A stretch of DNA of 64,000 nucleotides from JAEUJM01 sp041908445 (GCA_041908445.1 JAYRFK010000014.1:22944-86943); one strand, 5' to 3'; positions 34,870 to 43,186 are shown, counted from the first letter of the stretch. Translations and numbers: made by a program. The notes: a model not told the origin generated them from the sequence alone.

Positions 34870-36062
34870 CGCCCCGGGACGAGCTCGACGTCGTCTTCCT
34901 CGGCCACGACGTGACGCGCACCGGCGCGCCCCTGATGCTCCTCTACTTCCTGCGGTGGCTCCGCGAGCACACCGACCTGCGCTTCGAGGTCGTGGTGGTC
35001 GATGGCGGCCCGCTCGAGGCGGACTTCGCCGCGGTGGCCCCGACCACCGTGGTGAACGAGATGCCCCCGGACCGCCTCGAGGCCTGGGCGGCGAAGGCCG
35101 GGCTGCGGCGCCTGGCCGACCGCCTCGGCCGGCGGCGGGTCGAGCGCGTCCTCGACGGCCTCGGGGCCGTCCCCCTCGTGTACTGCAACAGCAGCAGCAG
35201 CGTTCGCATCCTGCCCCGGCTCGGGCCGCGCCGCGACGACCAGGTCGTGGTCACCCACGTGCACGAGATGGAGGGCGGCTTCCGCTCCATGGGCGACGAG
35301 ATCATCGAGACGCTCACGGCGCGCACCGACGAGTGGGTGGCCGCCTCCGACCTCGTCCGGCAGCTGATCATCGACCGCTTCGGCGTGGACCCGGCCCGGG
35401 TCGTGCGCCACTACGAGTTCATCGACGTCGACGCCATGGTCGCCACGCCGCCCGACGCCGCCGCGGTCGCCGCGGTCCGCGAGGAGTGCGGGATCCCGGA
35501 GGGCGCCGCGGTGGTCGGCGCCGTGGGCGTCACCCAGTGGCGCAAGGGGCCCGACCTGTTCGTCATGCTGGCCCAGCTCCTGCACCGGCGGCCCGGCGGG
35601 CGCGACGTCCACTTCGTGTGGCTCGGCGCGGACCCCGACACCCCCGAGACGATCGCGCTGCGTCGCGACGTCGAGCGGGCCGGCCTCACGGACCGGGTGC
35701 ACCTCGTCCCGCCGGTCGTCGCCCCCGCCCGGTGGTTCGCGATGTTCGACGTCTTCGTGCTCACGTCCCGGGAGGACCCCTTCCCGTTGGTCTGCCTCGA
35801 GAGCTCGCTGCTCGGCACCCCGATCGTCTGCTTCGACAACACCGGGATGGCCGAGTTCGCCGGTGACGGCGAGCACGGGTTCATGGTGGACTACCTCGAT
35901 GTCGAGGCCATGGCCGACCGGGTGATGGGCCTGCTCGACGACGACGAGGCGCGACGGGCGGTGGGGGAGCGGGCGGCCCGCCGGGTCCGCGAGGCCTTCG
36001 ACGTCGATGCGGCCGCACCCGCGCTGTACCGGGACCTCGAGCGCTGGCGGACCGGCGGGTGA
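34866..36062 (+). CDS. Array glycosyltransferase 9 (GT4-like, motif-complete)
   Basis: 398 aa. GHDVTRTGAPLMLLYFLRW, VYCNSSSSVRILPRLG, THVHEMEGG, VRHYEFIDVDA, QWRKGPDLF (W225-R-K), VHFVWLGADPDTPET and LTSREDPFPLVCLESSLLG. It is the closest relative of array gene 10: from LTSRED into the FDNTGMAEFAG string the two proteins are identical, and 35 bases (35829-35863) match exactly. ATG start overlapping the upstream stop. Expected to be an active retaining glycosyltransferase. Confidence 0.86.
   Translation: MTPRDELDVVFLGHDVTRTGAPLMLLYFLRWLREHTDLRFEVVVVDGGPLEADFAAVAPTTVVNEMPPDRLEAWAAKAGLRRLADRLGRRRVERVLDGLGAVPLVYCNSSSSVRILPRLGPRRDDQVVVTHVHEMEGGFRSMGDEIIETLTARTDEWVAASDLVRQLIIDRFGVDPARVVRHYEFIDVDAMVATPPDAAAVAAVREECGIPEGAAVVGAVGVTQWRKGPDLFVMLAQLLHRRPGGRDVHFVWLGADPDTPETIALRRDVERAGLTDRVHLVPPVVAPARWFAMFDVFVLTSREDPFPLVCLESSLLGTPIVCFDNTGMAEFAGDGEHGFMVDYLDVEAMADRVMGLLDDDEARRAVGERAARRVREAFDVDAAAPALYRDLERWRTGG
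35829..35863 (+). repeat. 35-base stretch repeated exactly in array genes 9 and 10 (copy 1)
   Basis: This stretch is identical to 37046-37080. The match extends further upstream with only a few silent differences, inside the LTSRED...FDNTGMAEFAG coding block. It is long enough to support homologous recombination or to mark a recent conversion. Confidence 0.8.
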
Positions 36063-37291
36063 GCGCCGACGCGGCCACGCCGGCGGTGCCCGCCCCGGGC
36101 CGGGGCGGTGCGGTCGACACCCTGTTCGTGGGCCACGAGGCGTCCCGGACGGGCGCGCCGCTCATGTTCCTCTACTTCCTGCGGTGGCTGCGCCAGCACA
36201 CCGACCTGCGGTTCGAGATCGTGCTCGTCGAGGGAGGGCCCCTGGTCGAGGCCTTCGCCGAGGTGGCCCCGACCACCGTGCTCGCCGACCTGCGCGACCA
36301 CCCGCTGTCGAAGGCGCTCGTGGCCGCCCGCCTCGACCGCCAGGCGGCCATGGTGCGCGGGGTGCTCGCCCGGCGGCGCCTGGCCCACCTCCGCTCGGTG
36401 TCGACCGTCTACTGCAACAGCGTGGTGAGCCTGCGCATGATCCACCTCCTCGGCCGGCGCCCGCCGCTGGTGGTGGCCCACGTCCACGAGCTGATGGGTG
36501 CGCTCGGCATGCCCCAGAGCGAGCCCGACCGCGCCCGGCTGCTCGAGGCCGACCACGTCGTCGTGGCCTCGGACCTCGTGCGCGATTACGTCGTGGGCGA
36601 GCACGGTGTGGACCCGGCCCGGGTGGCCCGCCACTACGAGTTCATCGAGGTCGACGCCTTCCTCGCCCAGGTGCCGGCCGAGCGGGTCGACCTGCGGGCC
36701 CGGCTCGGCATCCCCGCGGACGCCGCGGTGGTCGGCGCCATGGGCGTGACCGAGTCGCGCAAGGGCCCCGACCTGTTCCTCAACCTCGCCCAGGCCCTGC
36801 GGCGCCGCGACCTGGGCCGCCCGGTGCACCTGGTGTGGGTCGGCGCCACGCCCGACACCGAGGAGACCCGGTGGATGGAGCACGACCTGGCCAAGGCCGG
36901 CCTGGGCGGCCTCGTCCACGTCGTCGAGCCCCAGGCCGCACCGGCCCCGTGGTTCGAGCTGTTCGACGTGTTCGCCCTGACCTCCCGCGAGGACCCCTTC
37001 CCGCTCGTCTGCCTGGAGAGCTCGCTGCTCGGCACGCCGATCGTGTGCTTCGACAACACCGGGATGGCCGAGTTCGCCGGCGCCGGCGAGTGCGGCTTCG
37101 TGGTGCCGTACTTCGACGTGGAGGCCATGGCCGACCGGGTCGTCGACCTGCTCGAGGACCCCGCCCTCCGCGACGCGGTCGGGGCGCGGGCCTCGGCCGC
37201 GGTGCGCGAGCGCTTCGACGTGTCGGCCGGCGCGCCGGCCCTCTGGGCCGACCTGGCCCGCTGGCGGGCGGAGGCGGGGCTCGGTGGCTGA
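36059..37291 (+). CDS. Array glycosyltransferase 10 (GT4-like, motif-complete)
   Basis: 410 aa. A 17-residue Ala/Pro/Gly leader precedes VGHEASRTGAPLMFLYFLRW. Then come VYCNSVVSLRMIHLLG, AHVHELMGA, ARHYEFIEVDA, ESRKGPDLF (S233-R-K, with Ser in place of Trp), VHLVWVGATPDTEET and LTSREDPFPLVCLESSLLG. It shares D-T-P/E-E-T and a long C-terminal block with array gene 9, pointing to recent duplication or gene conversion. GTG start in a GTGA overlap; its end overlaps array gene 11 by 8 bases. Confidence 0.86.
   Translation: MSADAATPAVPAPGRGGAVDTLFVGHEASRTGAPLMFLYFLRWLRQHTDLRFEIVLVEGGPLVEAFAEVAPTTVLADLRDHPLSKALVAARLDRQAAMVRGVLARRRLAHLRSVSTVYCNSVVSLRMIHLLGRRPPLVVAHVHELMGALGMPQSEPDRARLLEADHVVVASDLVRDYVVGEHGVDPARVARHYEFIEVDAFLAQVPAERVDLRARLGIPADAAVVGAMGVTESRKGPDLFLNLAQALRRRDLGRPVHLVWVGATPDTEETRWMEHDLAKAGLGGLVHVVEPQAAPAPWFELFDVFALTSREDPFPLVCLESSLLGTPIVCFDNTGMAEFAGAGECGFVVPYFDVEAMADRVVDLLEDPALRDAVGARASAAVRERFDVSAGAPALWADLARWRAEAGLGG
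37046..37080 (+). repeat. 35-base stretch repeated exactly in array genes 9 and 10 (copy 2)
   Basis: Second copy of the 35-base match at 35829-35863; the spacing between copies (1217 bases) is one gene unit, as expected from tandem duplication. Confidence 0.8.
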
Positions 37292-38399
37292 CCGGGTGGT
37301 GGTGGCGACCCACGAGGCGACCCGCACGGGGGCCCCGATGTCGCTCCTGCACCTCCTGCGGTGGCTCGTGGCCCACACCGACCTCGACCTCGAGCTCGTC
37401 GTCGCCAGGCCCGGCGAGGACGGCGGTCGGCTGCTCGCCGACTTCGAGGCGCTCGTCCCCACCCGGGTCGCCCCCGAGCTCTTCGCCGTCGGCGGCGCCG
37501 CCCGCCTCCCCGCCTGCGACGTCCTGTACGTCAACAGCGCGTTCGCCGCGGGGTGCCTGCGCCACCTCCCCGAGCGCCGTCCCCACGTGATCAGCCGGGT
37601 GCCCGAGCTGGGCATGGCCCTCCGCCAGATGCCCGGGGAGGACCAGGACGCGTTGTTCTCGGGCACGGACCGCTTCGTCGCCGTCTCCGGTGCGGTGCGG
37701 CGCCTCCTGGTCGAGCGCTACGGCGTGGCCGAGGACGCGATCGCGGTGGTGCCCGGCTCGGTCGACCTCACCGGGGTCGTGCCCGCCACCGCGGCCGAGG
37801 TCGTGGCCCGGCGGGCGGAGCTCGGGGTGCCCGACGACGGGTTCCTGATCGGTGGGGCGGGCACCACCGACTGGCGCAAGGGCCCGGACCTGTTCGTGCG
37901 GGTGGCCATGCTCGTCACCGAGCGCCTGGGTGGCCCCCGGGCGCACTTCGTGTGGCTCGGCGGCGAGCCCGGCGGCCCGGCCTTCTGGCGGGCGGAGAAC
38001 CGCGTGCGCACCGAGGCCCCGCCGCCCGTCCACTTCCTGGGGAGCCGCTCCGACCCGTACGCGTGGTTCGGCGCGCTCGACGTGTTCGCCCTGACCTCCC
38101 GCGAGGATCCCTTCCCGAGGGTGTGCATGGAGGCCGCCGCCCTCGGGGTCCCGATCGTCACCTTCGACAACGGCGGTGCCCCCGAGCTCGTGGCCAAGGG
38201 CTGTGGCGTGGTGGTGCCGTACCTCGACGTCGAGGGCATGGCCGAGGCGATCGTCGCCCTGGTGGGCGACCCGGACCGCCGCCACGCCCTCGGCGAGCGA
38301 GGTCGTGAGGTCGTGCTGGCCGAGCACACCGTCGAGTCCGGTGGCCCGGCCACGCTCGCGGAGATCGAGCGGGGCCTCGCCCGGACGGGCAAGCGCTGA
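37284..38399 (+). CDS. Array glycosyltransferase 11 (GT4-like, motif-complete)
   Basis: 371 aa. THEATRTGAPMSLLHLLRW, LYVNSAFAAGCLRHLP, SRVPELGMALRQ, DWRKGPDLF (W197-R-K), AHFVWLGGEPGG and LTSREDPFPRVCMEAAALG. It is the last array member, and its TGA overlaps the ATG of the AsnB-like gene by one base. The R-V-P-E-L and P-R-V-C-M-E features group it with array gene 6. GTG start 37284 lies 8 bases before the end of gene 10. Confidence 0.85.
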   Translation: MADRVVVATHEATRTGAPMSLLHLLRWLVAHTDLDLELVVARPGEDGGRLLADFEALVPTRVAPELFAVGGAARLPACDVLYVNSAFAAGCLRHLPERRPHVISRVPELGMALRQMPGEDQDALFSGTDRFVAVSGAVRRLLVERYGVAEDAIAVVPGSVDLTGVVPATAAEVVARRAELGVPDDGFLIGGAGTTDWRKGPDLFVRVAMLVTERLGGPRAHFVWLGGEPGGPAFWRAENRVRTEAPPPVHFLGSRSDPYAWFGALDVFALTSREDPFPRVCMEAAALGVPIVTFDNGGAPELVAKGCGVVVPYLDVEGMAEAIVALVGDPDRRHALGERGREVVLAEHTVESGGPATLAEIERGLARTGKR

Positions 38400-40294
38400 T
38401 GTGCGGCATCGCCGGGCTGCTCGACCCGGGCCACCGCCTGCGGGCCGAGGAGCGGGCCGCCATCGCCCGGGCCATGACCGACGCCCTGCACCACCGCGGC
38501 CCGGACGACGGCGGCGTGGAGGTCGACGACGCCGGCGGGGCGGCGCTCGGCAACCGGCGCCTCGCCATCGTCGACCTCTCGCCCGCGGGGCACCAGCCCA
38601 TGTGGTCGCCCGACGGCCGCTACGTGCTCGCCTACAACGGCGAGCTCTACAACGCGGGGGAGCTGCGCCCCGAGCTCGAGGCCGGCGGCTGGGCCTTCCG
38701 CGGTCGCTCCGACACCGAGGTGCTCCTGGCCGCGATCGCCACCTGGGGGGCCCGGCGGGCCGCCGAGCGGGCCGTCGGCATGTTCGGCTTCGCGGTCTGG
38801 GACACGATCGACCGCCGCCTCGTGCTCGGCCGTGACCGCTTCGGCGAGAAGCCGCTGTACTACGGCTGGCAGGACGGCGTGCTGCGCTTCGGCAGCGAGC
38901 TCGGCTCGCTGCGCGCCGACCCGGCCTTCCGCACCGACGTCGACCGTGACGCCCTCGCCCTGCTGCTCCGCCACACCTACATCCCCGGGCCGCACTCGGT
39001 CTACGAGGGCGTCCACAAGCTGCCGCCGGCGTCGCTCTACACGTGGTCGGCGGGCGGGGAGGAGCGGGTCGAGGCCTTCTGGTCGCTCGCCGACGTCGCC
39101 ACGGCGGCGTCGGCGGCGCCCTTCGGCTCCACCGCGGAGGCCGACGCCGCCCTCGACGAGGTGCTGACCGCCTCGGTCCGGGCCCGGCTGCTGTCGGACG
39201 TGCCCCTCGGCGCGTTCCTGTCCGGCGGGATCGACTCGTCGCTGATCGTGGCCCTGATGGGGCGTCACCACGACGGGCCCGTGCAGACGTTCACCATCGG
39301 GTTCGCGGACGAGGCCTTCGACGAGTCGCCCTTCGCCCGCGAGGTGGCGCGGGTGCTCGGCACGGACCACACCGAGCTGGAGGTGACACCCGCCGAGGCC
39401 CAGGCGGTGATCCCCGAGCTCGGCCACCTCTACGACGAGCCCTTCGCCGACCAGTCCCAGATCCCGACCGTGCTGCTCTCCCGGCTGGCCCGCCGCGACG
39501 TCACCGTGGCGCTCTCGGGCGACGGCGGCGACGAGCTCTTCGGTGGCTACTGGCACCACCTGTGGAGCCTCGAGCCGGACGAGGAGCCGGGTGGGGGCGA
39601 GGCCGCACCCGCGTCGGCCCGGGGGTGGCGCGACCGTCTACGCCGGCGCCCGACCCCGACCCCGGTCCCCGTCGCCGCGGGCGCGGTGCCGTCCTGGCAC
39701 CAGCGCCACCTGGACCGGCTGGCCAGCTGGTCCGACCCGGCCGCGGTGGTGCGGGGCGCCTCGTTGCCGCCGACCGCCTTCACCGAGCGGGTGGCCCACC
39801 CGCGCTTCGAGCGCCGCCTCGACTGGATGATGGAGCTGGACGCGGCGACGTTCCTCCCCGACGACGTCCTCGTGAAGGTCGACCGGGCGACGATGTCGGT
39901 CGGCCTCGAAGGCCGGGCGCCGTTCCTCGACCCGGCGGTGGCCGAGGTCGCCTGGCGCATCCCGACCGCGGACCGGCTCGGCCCCCAGGGCGGCAAGCTG
40001 GCCCTGCGGCGGCTGCTCGGCCGCTTCGTCCCCGACGAGCTGTTCGAGCGGCCCAAGATGGGCTTCAACGTGCCCATCGGCGACTGGCTCCGTGGGCCGC
40101 TGCGGGAGTGGGGTGCGGACGTCCTGGCCGGCCTCGACGCCGACCTGTTCGACCGTGCCGCGGTGCGGGCGGTGTGGGACGAGCACCAGGCCGGTGCGGA
40201 CGCCGCCTACCGCCTGTGGCCCGTCCTCGTGGGCCAGAGCTGGCTCGACGCTGGTCACGCCCGCGGGCGCGGCGGTACCGTCGACGGGCAGTGA
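38399..40294 (+). CDS. AsnB-like glutamine-dependent amidotransferase (third)
   Basis: 631 aa. MCGIAGLLD with Cys2, HRGPDDGGVEV, AYNGELYNAGELR and RSDTEVLLAAIATWG form the glutaminase domain. FLSGGIDSSLIVALMG is the pyrophosphate loop, and LSGDGGDELFGGYWHH and KVDRATMSVGLEGRAPFLD complete the ATP/substrate site of asparagine-synthetase-like enzymes. It directly follows the glycosyltransferase array and precedes the dioxygenase fusion in the same transcript. This copy, with LSGDGGDELFGGY, resembles the exopolysaccharide-locus AsnB type. The amidated substrate is probably a glycan or a peptide-like substituent; free asparagine synthesis is less likely in this context. Confidence 0.87.
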   Translation: MCGIAGLLDPGHRLRAEERAAIARAMTDALHHRGPDDGGVEVDDAGGAALGNRRLAIVDLSPAGHQPMWSPDGRYVLAYNGELYNAGELRPELEAGGWAFRGRSDTEVLLAAIATWGARRAAERAVGMFGFAVWDTIDRRLVLGRDRFGEKPLYYGWQDGVLRFGSELGSLRADPAFRTDVDRDALALLLRHTYIPGPHSVYEGVHKLPPASLYTWSAGGEERVEAFWSLADVATAASAAPFGSTAEADAALDEVLTASVRARLLSDVPLGAFLSGGIDSSLIVALMGRHHDGPVQTFTIGFADEAFDESPFAREVARVLGTDHTELEVTPAEAQAVIPELGHLYDEPFADQSQIPTVLLSRLARRDVTVALSGDGGDELFGGYWHHLWSLEPDEEPGGGEAAPASARGWRDRLRRRPTPTPVPVAAGAVPSWHQRHLDRLASWSDPAAVVRGASLPPTAFTERVAHPRFERRLDWMMELDAATFLPDDVLVKVDRATMSVGLEGRAPFLDPAVAEVAWRIPTADRLGPQGGKLALRRLLGRFVPDELFERPKMGFNVPIGDWLRGPLREWGADVLAGLDADLFDRAAVRAVWDEHQAGADAAYRLWPVLVGQSWLDAGHARGRGGTVDGQ

Positions 40295-42027
40295 GCCCGG
40301 ATCCCGCCGACATCGCCGCCCCCGACGAGCCGCTGGTCGCGCGTCGCACCCTGGTCGACCCGGCCCAGCAGGAGGAGTTCGCCCGGCTCGGCTACCTGAA
40401 GCTGACCACCATCGACGACGCCGCCGTGGAGCGCCTGCGGGCGATCTTCGCCGAGGTGTTCCCCGAGGAGCAGCACGGCTTCATCCCGACCTACGCCGTG
40501 GCGCCGCCGGACCGCAAGGCGCTCGCCAACGACCTGGTGAAGGAGGTACTGGTCCCCGTGGTCGGGCCGCTGTTCGACCACCACCGGGCCTTCAACTCCA
40601 GCTTCTTGATGAAGTGGCCGGGCGACGACAGCGCGCTCCCGCTGCACCAGGACACCTGCTACGTGGACGAGCGGGTCTTCCGCTCCGCGGTCGTCTGGGT
40701 CGCCCTCGACGACGCCGACGAGGACCTCGACAACGGCCCCCTGCAGGTCATCCCCGGCAGCCACCGCTTCGACCGCCTGCCCCGCGGCACCCGCACCTGG
40801 TGGCCCTACGACGAGTCCGCCGGCTTCGCCGAGGCCCACTGCACGGTGGCGCTGCCGGTCAAGCGCGGCGACGTGTTGATGATGGACAACGGGCTCATCC
40901 ACTGCTCGTTCCCGAACCGCTCGGGGTCGCCCCGGCTGGCGGTGGCGGTGTCGATGGCCCCGGAGGAGGCCGGCCTCATCCACGCGGTGGGCCACGACGA
41001 CGCCACCGTCACCCTCCACGACGTGGACGAGGACTTCTTCGTCCAGTACTCGCCCTACGGCCTCGCCGGCATGGAGTTCCCCGACGTGTACCCCCGGCGC
41101 GAGGTGCGCCCCATCGACTTCCGCCAGGTCAGCGCGGTGGAGTTGGCCGAGCGCCTGCACCTGCCCGACGACCTCATCGCCGCCGCCCGCGAGGCCGCCC
41201 CGGCCCCCGCCGCCGCGGACGAGGCCGGCGGTGCCGACGACACCGCCGGCGCCGCCGACCAGGGCGAGGGACACCACGACGGCGACGGCGACGGCGGCGA
41301 CGGCGGCGACGGGGGTGGGGGCCCGGGCCGCATCGGTACCGCGGTGCAGTACCTCATGGCCGCCAACAACCGCCTCATCGGCCACGCGGTGACCCTCCAG
41401 CCCGTCTACGACCCCGCCGAGTTCGGCTGGCCGGCGATGCTCGAGGCCCGTTGGGAGGAGATCCGCGACGAGGCCCGCGCCGTGCTCGAGACCCGCCGGC
41501 TGCCCCGCATCGAGCAGGTGCTGGGGGCGTCGCAGGGCAACCAGGGCGACTGGAACACCTTCGTGCTGCTCGCCCTGCGCAAGCCGGTCGGGTTCAACGC
41601 CGAGCTGTGCCCGGTCACCACCGAGCTGGTGCGGCAGGTCCCGGGCATCTCCTCGGCCCTCTTCTCGGTCTTCCAGCCGGGCACCCACCTGCCCTCGCAC
41701 CAGGCGCCCAACCGGGGCGTGCTGCGCTACCACCTCGGCCTGATCGTCCCCGACCCCCCGGACTCCTGCCAGCTGCGGGTCCTCGAGGACGTGCTGTCCT
41801 ACCGGGAGGGCGAGAGCATCCTGTTCGACGACACCTTCGAGCACGAGGCGTGGAACCGGGCCGACGCCCCCCGGGTGACCCTGCTGCTCGAGGTCGACCG
41901 GCCGCTGCGGGCCCCGTACCGCCAGTTCAACGCGCTCACCCAGCGCGCGTTCACCTTCTACCCGGAGGCGCGCGGGGCGGCCGAGCGCCTCGAGAAGCTG
42001 GAGTACGAGCTCAACGGTCGGCCCTGA
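40291..42027 (+). CDS. Fusion of PhyH-type and aspartyl/asparaginyl beta-hydroxylase-type 2-oxoglutarate dioxygenases
   Basis: 578 aa. Residues about 20-300 are a PhyH-like domain with H119-Q-D121 and H204 as iron ligands (LPLHQDTCYVDE; GLIHCSFPN), R215 for 2-oxoglutarate, and VIPGSHRFD. A disordered Gly/Asp/Ala linker spans about 302-345. Residues 346-578 are an Asp_Arg_Hydrox (AspH/LpxO-like) domain: GTHLPSHQAPNRGVLRYHLGL with H470 as first metal ligand and H481, FDDTFEHEAWN with H518, and R528. Both halves keep all catalytic positions, so two sequential hydroxylations are predicted. GTG 40291 overlaps the AsnB stop. Last gene of the array operon. LpxO-type enzymes hydroxylate acyl chains and PhyH proteins take varied substrates, so the target is open. 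Confidence 0.85.
   Translation: MSPDPADIAAPDEPLVARRTLVDPAQQEEFARLGYLKLTTIDDAAVERLRAIFAEVFPEEQHGFIPTYAVAPPDRKALANDLVKEVLVPVVGPLFDHHRAFNSSFLMKWPGDDSALPLHQDTCYVDERVFRSAVVWVALDDADEDLDNGPLQVIPGSHRFDRLPRGTRTWWPYDESAGFAEAHCTVALPVKRGDVLMMDNGLIHCSFPNRSGSPRLAVAVSMAPEEAGLIHAVGHDDATVTLHDVDEDFFVQYSPYGLAGMEFPDVYPRREVRPIDFRQVSAVELAERLHLPDDLIAAAREAAPAPAAADEAGGADDTAGAADQGEGHHDGDGDGGDGGDGGGGPGRIGTAVQYLMAANNRLIGHAVTLQPVYDPAEFGWPAMLEARWEEIRDEARAVLETRRLPRIEQVLGASQGNQGDWNTFVLLALRKPVGFNAELCPVTTELVRQVPGISSALFSVFQPGTHLPSHQAPNRGVLRYHLGLIVPDPPDSCQLRVLEDVLSYREGESILFDDTFEHEAWNRADAPRVTLLLEVDRPLRAPYRQFNALTQRAFTFYPEARGAAERLEKLEYELNGRP
41278..41319 (+). repeat. GAC/GGC codon micro-repeat coding for the inter-domain linker
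   Basis: Fourteen codons of alternating GAC and GGC/GGG/GGT encode the Asp-Gly linker between the two dioxygenase domains. Such a run is prone to slippage in units of three, which would change only the linker length. Confidence 0.75.
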
Positions 42028-42054
42028 CGGCCGCCCGTCACCGGGTCGCTTCCC

Positions 42055-42110
42055 TAGACATGAGGGGGCGATCCTCTATACTTCGGCGCAAACCAGCAAC
42101 TGGCGAGGAG
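42055..42110 (+). promoter_or_regulatory. Housekeeping-type promoter and ribosome-binding site of the PhyH gene
   Basis: TAGACA (42055-42060) and TATACT (42077-42082), 16 bases apart, closely match the sigma-70/SigA consensus. GAGGAG (42105-42110) lies 5 bases before the GTG at 42116. This is the best promoter in the window and separates the PhyH gene from the upstream array operon. Confidence 0.8.
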
Positions 42111-42115
42111 CAGAC

Positions 42116-43117
42116 GTGCGACCCACCTTCGTGAACGCGGAGTGGCAAGAGGCCTTCGATCGCGACGGCTACGTGAAGATCCCGTGCCTGGACCAGGACC
42201 AGGTCCAGGCGCTGCGCGATGTCTACTACGGCCTCGGCAAGGCGCCCGGTGACCCCGAGCGGGCCTGCATCTCGACGTTCCACACCTACGACGCCGAGTA
42301 CAAGCAGAAGATCAGCGACGGCGTGCACGGCGTGCTCAAGCCGCACTGCGACGAGATCTTCGACGACTACAAGTGCCTGCCGGCCAACTTCCTCACCAAG
42401 TGGCCCGGTGGCATGAGCGGCTTCGGCCTCCACCAGGACCTCGCCCTCGTGGACGAGACGAAGTACACCTCGGCGGAGATCTGGGTGGCCCTCGAGGACA
42501 CCCACGAGGACAACGGCCAGCTCTGGATGGTGCCGGGCAGCCACAAGTGGGTCCCCACCCTCCGGGGCATCCACTCGTTCCGGTCGCCGTTCTACGGCCT
42601 CGAGCAGCGCATCGTGCAGCGCCACGCCAAGCCCGAGCCGCTGAAGGCCGGCGAGGCCATCGTGTTCAACCACGCCACCCTGCACTTCTCGTACCCGAAC
42701 CGCACCCAGAAGGAGCGGCTCGTGGCCATCATCGACCTCATCCCGAACGAGGCCCAGCACATCCACTACTTCGGGCTCCCCGACGGTTCCGTGGAGGCCT
42801 TCGAGATCGGCGAGGAGTTCTGGGTCGAGAACAACCCGTTCACCCTGGGCACCCCGCCGCCGGCCGCGCAGAGCCTCGGCATCCAGGAGTTCGAGTTCGT
42901 GGCCCTCACCGAGGAGCGCCTCGACGAGCTGGTGGCCGAGGGCAAGGCCATCGACCACGAGGCCGAGCGCCACGGCGCCCCGAACCCGGGCAAGGCGTGG
43001 TGCCACCGCTGCGGCACCACCGAGGGCATCGACGAGTCCGTCGACCGCTGGCTCGGCAACGTGACGCTGCTGTGCCCCGCGTGCGCCGAGAAGGAAGCCG
43101 AGCTGGCTCCCGTCTGA
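42116..43117 (+). CDS. PhyH-like dioxygenase with C-terminal Cys4 motif
   Basis: 333 aa, GTG start with a good Shine-Dalgarno. Fe/2OG site: H106-Q-D108 in GFGLHQDLAL, H190 in ATLHFSYPN, R201 in QKERLVA, plus MVPGSHKWVP near 138-147. After the oxygenase core (to about 265) the protein continues with CHRC (296-299) and CPAC (320-323), a 20-residue-spaced pair of CxxC knuckles resembling a zinc ribbon, which PhyH proteins do not normally carry. Codon use is a little less extreme (AAG, GAG, TTC-rich), and the gene has its own strong promoter, so it may be highly expressed. It ends facing the DUF5989 gene across a large hairpin. Substrate unknown. Confidence 0.85.
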   Translation: MRPTFVNAEWQEAFDRDGYVKIPCLDQDQVQALRDVYYGLGKAPGDPERACISTFHTYDAEYKQKISDGVHGVLKPHCDEIFDDYKCLPANFLTKWPGGMSGFGLHQDLALVDETKYTSAEIWVALEDTHEDNGQLWMVPGSHKWVPTLRGIHSFRSPFYGLEQRIVQRHAKPEPLKAGEAIVFNHATLHFSYPNRTQKERLVAIIDLIPNEAQHIHYFGLPDGSVEAFEIGEEFWVENNPFTLGTPPPAAQSLGIQEFEFVALTEERLDELVAEGKAIDHEAERHGAPNPGKAWCHRCGTTEGIDESVDRWLGNVTLLCPACAEKEAELAPV

Positions 43118-43138
43118 GCCCCACCCACGTCTGACCGG

Positions 43139-43186
43139 CGATCCCCCGGTCCCCGCGCCCCTCGGGGTGGCGGGGCCGGGGGATCG
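43139..43186. terminator. Strong bidirectional hairpin between convergent genes
   Basis: CGATCCCCCGG followed, after one bulged T, by CCCCGC (43139-43156) pairs with GCGGGGCCGGGGGATCG (43170-43186). The loop itself can fold (CCCCTCGGGG). A second hairpin, GGGCCGTC/GACGGCCC (43195-43202 with 43208-43215), follows. No T-tract is seen. The remaining sequence to 43302 shows no supported gene. Confidence 0.75.

Noticed and set aside
25520..38399. The GT array as a modular megasynthase or a misassembled repeat
   Set aside because: Each unit is a separate gene with its own stop and start, and sequences differ enough (except for the 9/10 patch) to exclude an assembly collapse or duplication error.
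41260..41335. The GAC/GGC run as a CRISPR or regulatory repeat
   Set aside because: It is an in-frame linker-coding micro-repeat with no spacer structure.
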